The position numbers and the translations under genes are program-made. The notes beneath the pieces were generated by a model, which was given only the letters and a program-made list of their open reading frames with translations, searched no databases and was not told the origin of the DNA. A stretch of 64,000 bases of DNA, taken from Allium sativum (lineage: Eukaryota; Streptophyta; Magnoliopsida; Asparagales; Amaryllidaceae). The DNA is taken from assembly GCA_030737875.1 (NCBI GenBank), contig CM060926.1, forward strand, positions 317,414,922 through 317,478,921, in the 5' to 3' direction. Positions 61,221 through 64,000 of this stretch are shown here, piece after piece. Every line of letters begins with the position of its first letter. The stretch's first letter is position 1.

Positions 61221-61424
61221 CAAAGCCATGATTAGACGAGCTCCTACACGCATTCTCAGATCGGAGGTCAAAAAGCTACGCAACAAAGAGTTCAAGTTGG
61301 TCAAAGTGCAATGGGGAGATGATCAAAGAAACGCGACTTGGGAGACGGAAGACAAGATGCGTACGCTGTACCTTTTCTTTTTGAGGGTATGTTTTATTTT
61401 CTCCTTTTTTCTACCGCTTTGTTG
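61221..61424 (+). pseudogene. D chromodomain
   Basis: APTRILRSEVKKLRNKEFKL, VKVQWGDD and ATWETEDKMRTLY form a short Tekay/Del-type chromodomain at the end of pol, in frame with the last part of integrase. The stop is at 61422-61424. This domain separates chromoviruses from Tat and Athila elements. Confidence 0.88.
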
Positions 61425-62003
61425 ATACTTGTCCTATCATTTAGTATTATCCTTGCGATAACATCTTCGATCTTTAGTTAGGAAGAACCCTATGGTTGCA
61501 AACATGTGTTTGAGACATGTTATGTTTGGTGGATGCAAATGGATGCAAGTGGTTGTTAGTGGTTGCTCGTGGATGCATGTACACACACATTAGGCACTAG
61601 ATCGGCTCAATCACCTTCATGTTTCATATAAATGTGTGTGCCTATCTAAATTAATGGATGTATAATGGTTGTGTTATCATATGGATGCTGCATTTTGATG
61701 AATGGTTGTGCACACATGTAGAAATAATATGTATCGATAGGATTCTTTCGCATACATAATGGACGCATGGCACTATCATGATTTGCCTTAAGGAGGTCAA
61801 CTGAATAAGTAGACCGCCTGATTTTGCATTAGACAAGGAACATATACACACACTTTTTGCATACGTTCATACAGCATTAGAAATCTTGTAAGGACAATGG
61901 ATGACTGTGTTTGATGGTTGAGTAGATGGATGATTGGATGTTAGGATATGCATTCTCCTTAACTTGGAGATTTTGGGGGCGAAATCCTTTAAGGAGGGGA
62001 GAA
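61425..62003 (+). mobile_element. D 3' untranslated region and polypurine tract
   Basis: Repeated GGTTGCA/GGATGCA motifs near 61490-61580 are shared with B. CTCCTTAA (61955-61962) faces TTAAGGAG (61989-61996), the second arm overlapping the polypurine tract (61988-62003). Confidence 0.85.
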
Positions 62004-64000
62004 TGTAACACCCCGTAATTTTAAATATTAAAGTTAACGAATTAAAGAATACTTAATTTCAAATGTGGGAATTAAGGGAAACGGGTTGTGCCATTGCATT
62101 CGTCTCGGAATTCTTCTTGAGATAGAGTCCGAGTTTTTGTGAATTGGACTTCGTATGAAAAAGTTATGGCCTTCAGAAGTTTTAGAATTTAAATAAATTA
62201 AAATCAGCTCGAATCAGAATATAAAATTCAAAACAGGGAAGCAGGCTGGGAGTGAAAATTCCCGCCCAAAGGCCAGGTTGACCAGGGGGTCGACTTGGGG
62301 GTCGACCTGCCCCTCCTCCCCCTCCCCCCCCCCCCCCGGCAGATCTGAAAGATGACGCTGTTTTGACTTGTTGCTGAGTCATTAGGGCTGAGGTGTTATT
62401 CTATCTTGACTGGATGGTCTTGATTGATTCTAGGTTAATCTGACGGCTCTTAATTAATTAAAATTCTATATAAGCAACCTAACTCTCAACCCTAAATCAT
62501 ACTAATTCATACCAATAGCCGCATGCCGTCAATGGAGAACCTAGAGTAGCCACCGTTCTCTTTCAACCTAAACGAAAGATAGAAGCAAGAATTAAATCTA
62601 ATTTAATCTAAATAACAATTAGTCTACATCAAAGGCGGGCAATTCGGTTTCAGAATATAGATCCCAGAAAGACAAGACTATTCTTTTGTTTGTGAGTGTA
62701 ATATCTTTCACAAAATAATTAATTTGATTATGATAAGTTATAATTGGGATTATGAGAATATGATTTTGAATCATGTGATGTTGAATTATATGCAAGTTTG
62801 TGATGTTGGATTACATGTTCTTATATAAATTATATGCAAGTTTGTGATGTTGAACTATATGTTCTTATATGAATCTTATGCAAGTTTGGGATGTTAAAAC
62901 ATATATGAATCTTATGCAAGTTTGGGATATTAAGACATATGTGAATCTTACGCAAGTTTGGGATGCTAAAACATATGTGAATCATGTAGATACATATGCT
63001 AGTTTATATGCAAACATGTGACATTAATCTTTATGTTTAGATCTATATGCAAGTTCACATCTTTATGTTCAGATCCATATGCAAGTTCACTATGCAAGTT
63101 CACACATTTATGTTTAGATCTATATTTAGATCCATGGCAGTACATAGTTATGCAAATTTATGTTCTATATGCCCATTGCCTATGCTAGTTTTGTATGTGA
63201 ATCATATGCTAGTTTGAATGAAATTCATATGCAAGTTATAGGAAAACCATATCCATATATGCAAGTTCACATCTTTATGTTTAGATCTATATTTAGATCC
63301 ATGATAATTTATGCAAATTTGTGTATTGCTTATGCAAGTTATTGGCAATGCAAACTTATGTCATGATTATTAGATCTATTTTACGTGTTATGCAAGTTGT
63401 GATGTTGCTTTTCTTTTTATAAGTTAGACTATTGCGAGTCTAACATATGTCATATCAAAACGTACGAATAGCGTGGGGATGATGGGAAAATATTGAATAT
63501 ACATAATTGTGAATTGGCATAAAATGACCTTAAAAGGCATATAGTTAATTTGAGACATTAACTGGTATAAATTATATACCTGGAATTCATGGGCATAATT
63601 TAGGCGACAATTATGGACATAAATTAATTTGGAAATTGTTGACAAATTTGAATAGGGATATTAATCCAATTTGGGGTTAAATAATTATGTGATAATTAAC
63701 CGCCTAAGACACGAGGTTAGACTCGTTTGTGGTGCTAGACTGCCCGGACCCGGACGGCAAATCCAGCAACCACAAACGGTAGTCTAATGTGAGAGGTCAA
63801 AGGCACGAACTAAATGCGTTACAATTGTAAAGACATGAGGTTAGGCTCGTTTGCGGTATAAGACTGCCCGGACCCACCCGACAAATCCAGCAACCGCAAA
63901 TGTCAGTCTAATGTGGGAGGTCTTTACAAGGTTGCGGTTCTAATGAATTAAGTAGCACTTAACCAGATAAACATGTGGTGGGACATGGGGGTTAAGTGGG
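62004..64000 (+). mobile_element. D 3' LTR, incomplete at window end
   Basis: It matches 53649 onward. Differences include a C run near 62324-62338 replacing part of the third GTCGAC region, and TATATAAG (62467-62474) where the 5' LTR has TATGTAAG. The last ~1.2 kb of the LTR lies outside. Confidence 0.92.
62467..62474 (+). promoter_or_regulatory. TATA box of D 3' LTR
   Basis: TATATAAG about 464 bases into the LTR. In the 5' LTR the same position reads TATGTAAG, which may weaken that promoter. Confidence 0.5.

Larger units (their letters stand above)
53649..64000 (+). mobile_element. Element D: nearly complete Tekay chromovirus
   Basis: 5' LTR 53649-56827, primer-binding site, gag-pol in canonical chromovirus order, 3' untranslated region, polypurine tract, and a 3' LTR from 62004 running off the window. 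All domains are present in about 5.2 kb of internal sequence, with a few stops and single-base frameshifts. The visible parts of the LTRs are similar but with clear differences, so it is not brand new. The left flank CAATT (53644-53648) is the expected target duplication; the right copy is not in view. Confidence 0.93.

Overview
The window is plant nuclear repeat DNA, almost certainly from a flowering plant. It is AT-rich and consists nearly entirely of LTR retrotransposons. Most are Ty3-gypsy chromoviruses of the Tekay/Del type. One is a Ty1-copia element that looks SIRE-like, and one is a Ty3-gypsy element with a Tat/Retand-type gag. The lineage calls rest on recognisable gag, integrase, reverse transcriptase and chromodomain motifs, on primer-binding sites complementary to initiator-Met tRNA, and on TG...CA LTR ends. 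I see no convincing host gene, rRNA, tRNA or CRISPR array. The host species cannot be named from this sequence.

Left and centre (about 4.6-45.2 kb) form a nest five elements deep. The outermost is a + strand Tekay element (A): integrase/chromodomain remnant at 4617-5777, polypurine tract at 42031-42047, 3' LTR at 42048-45216. Element C2 (- strand, 6053-41978, target duplication TCGAG) sits in A's 3' untranslated region. The copia element CP (9865-39471) sits in C2. Tekay element B (12155-35086, duplication ATTCT) sits in CP's protease region. Element G (- strand, 18029-32799, duplication GGTTG) sits in B. Removing B restores the copia reading frame exactly. Another - strand element (C1) breaks the integrase of A at 4616, and a Tekay-like LTR end occupies 1-1224.

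G is the most unusual element: two LTRs of 6.8 and 6.9 kb, more than 99% alike by eye, flank an internal region of only 1,040 bases with no recognisable gene. B is also non-autonomous: 4.1 kb LTRs around deleted pol scraps, with its 3' LTR shortened by about 1.97 kb.

Right side (45.4-64 kb): a Tat-type element (E) has a 917-base LTR and a gag interrupted by a 4.9 kb solo LTR (S, duplication CAAAG). It is cut at 53213 by a Tekay LTR (F), into which a nearly complete Tekay element (D, 53649 to beyond the window) has inserted. D keeps gag, protease, reverse transcriptase, RNase H, integrase and chromodomain, broken by three in-frame stops and three frameshifts.

Cis-structures may be the most novel content. 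The + strand Tekay LTRs carry paired hairpins with compensating base changes and, in B, a chain of smaller hairpins, all downstream of the predicted TATA box. Several unrelated LTRs carry clusters of GTCGAC palindromes in U3, and two carry an E2F-like inverted repeat. All boundaries and similarities were read by eye without alignment software.
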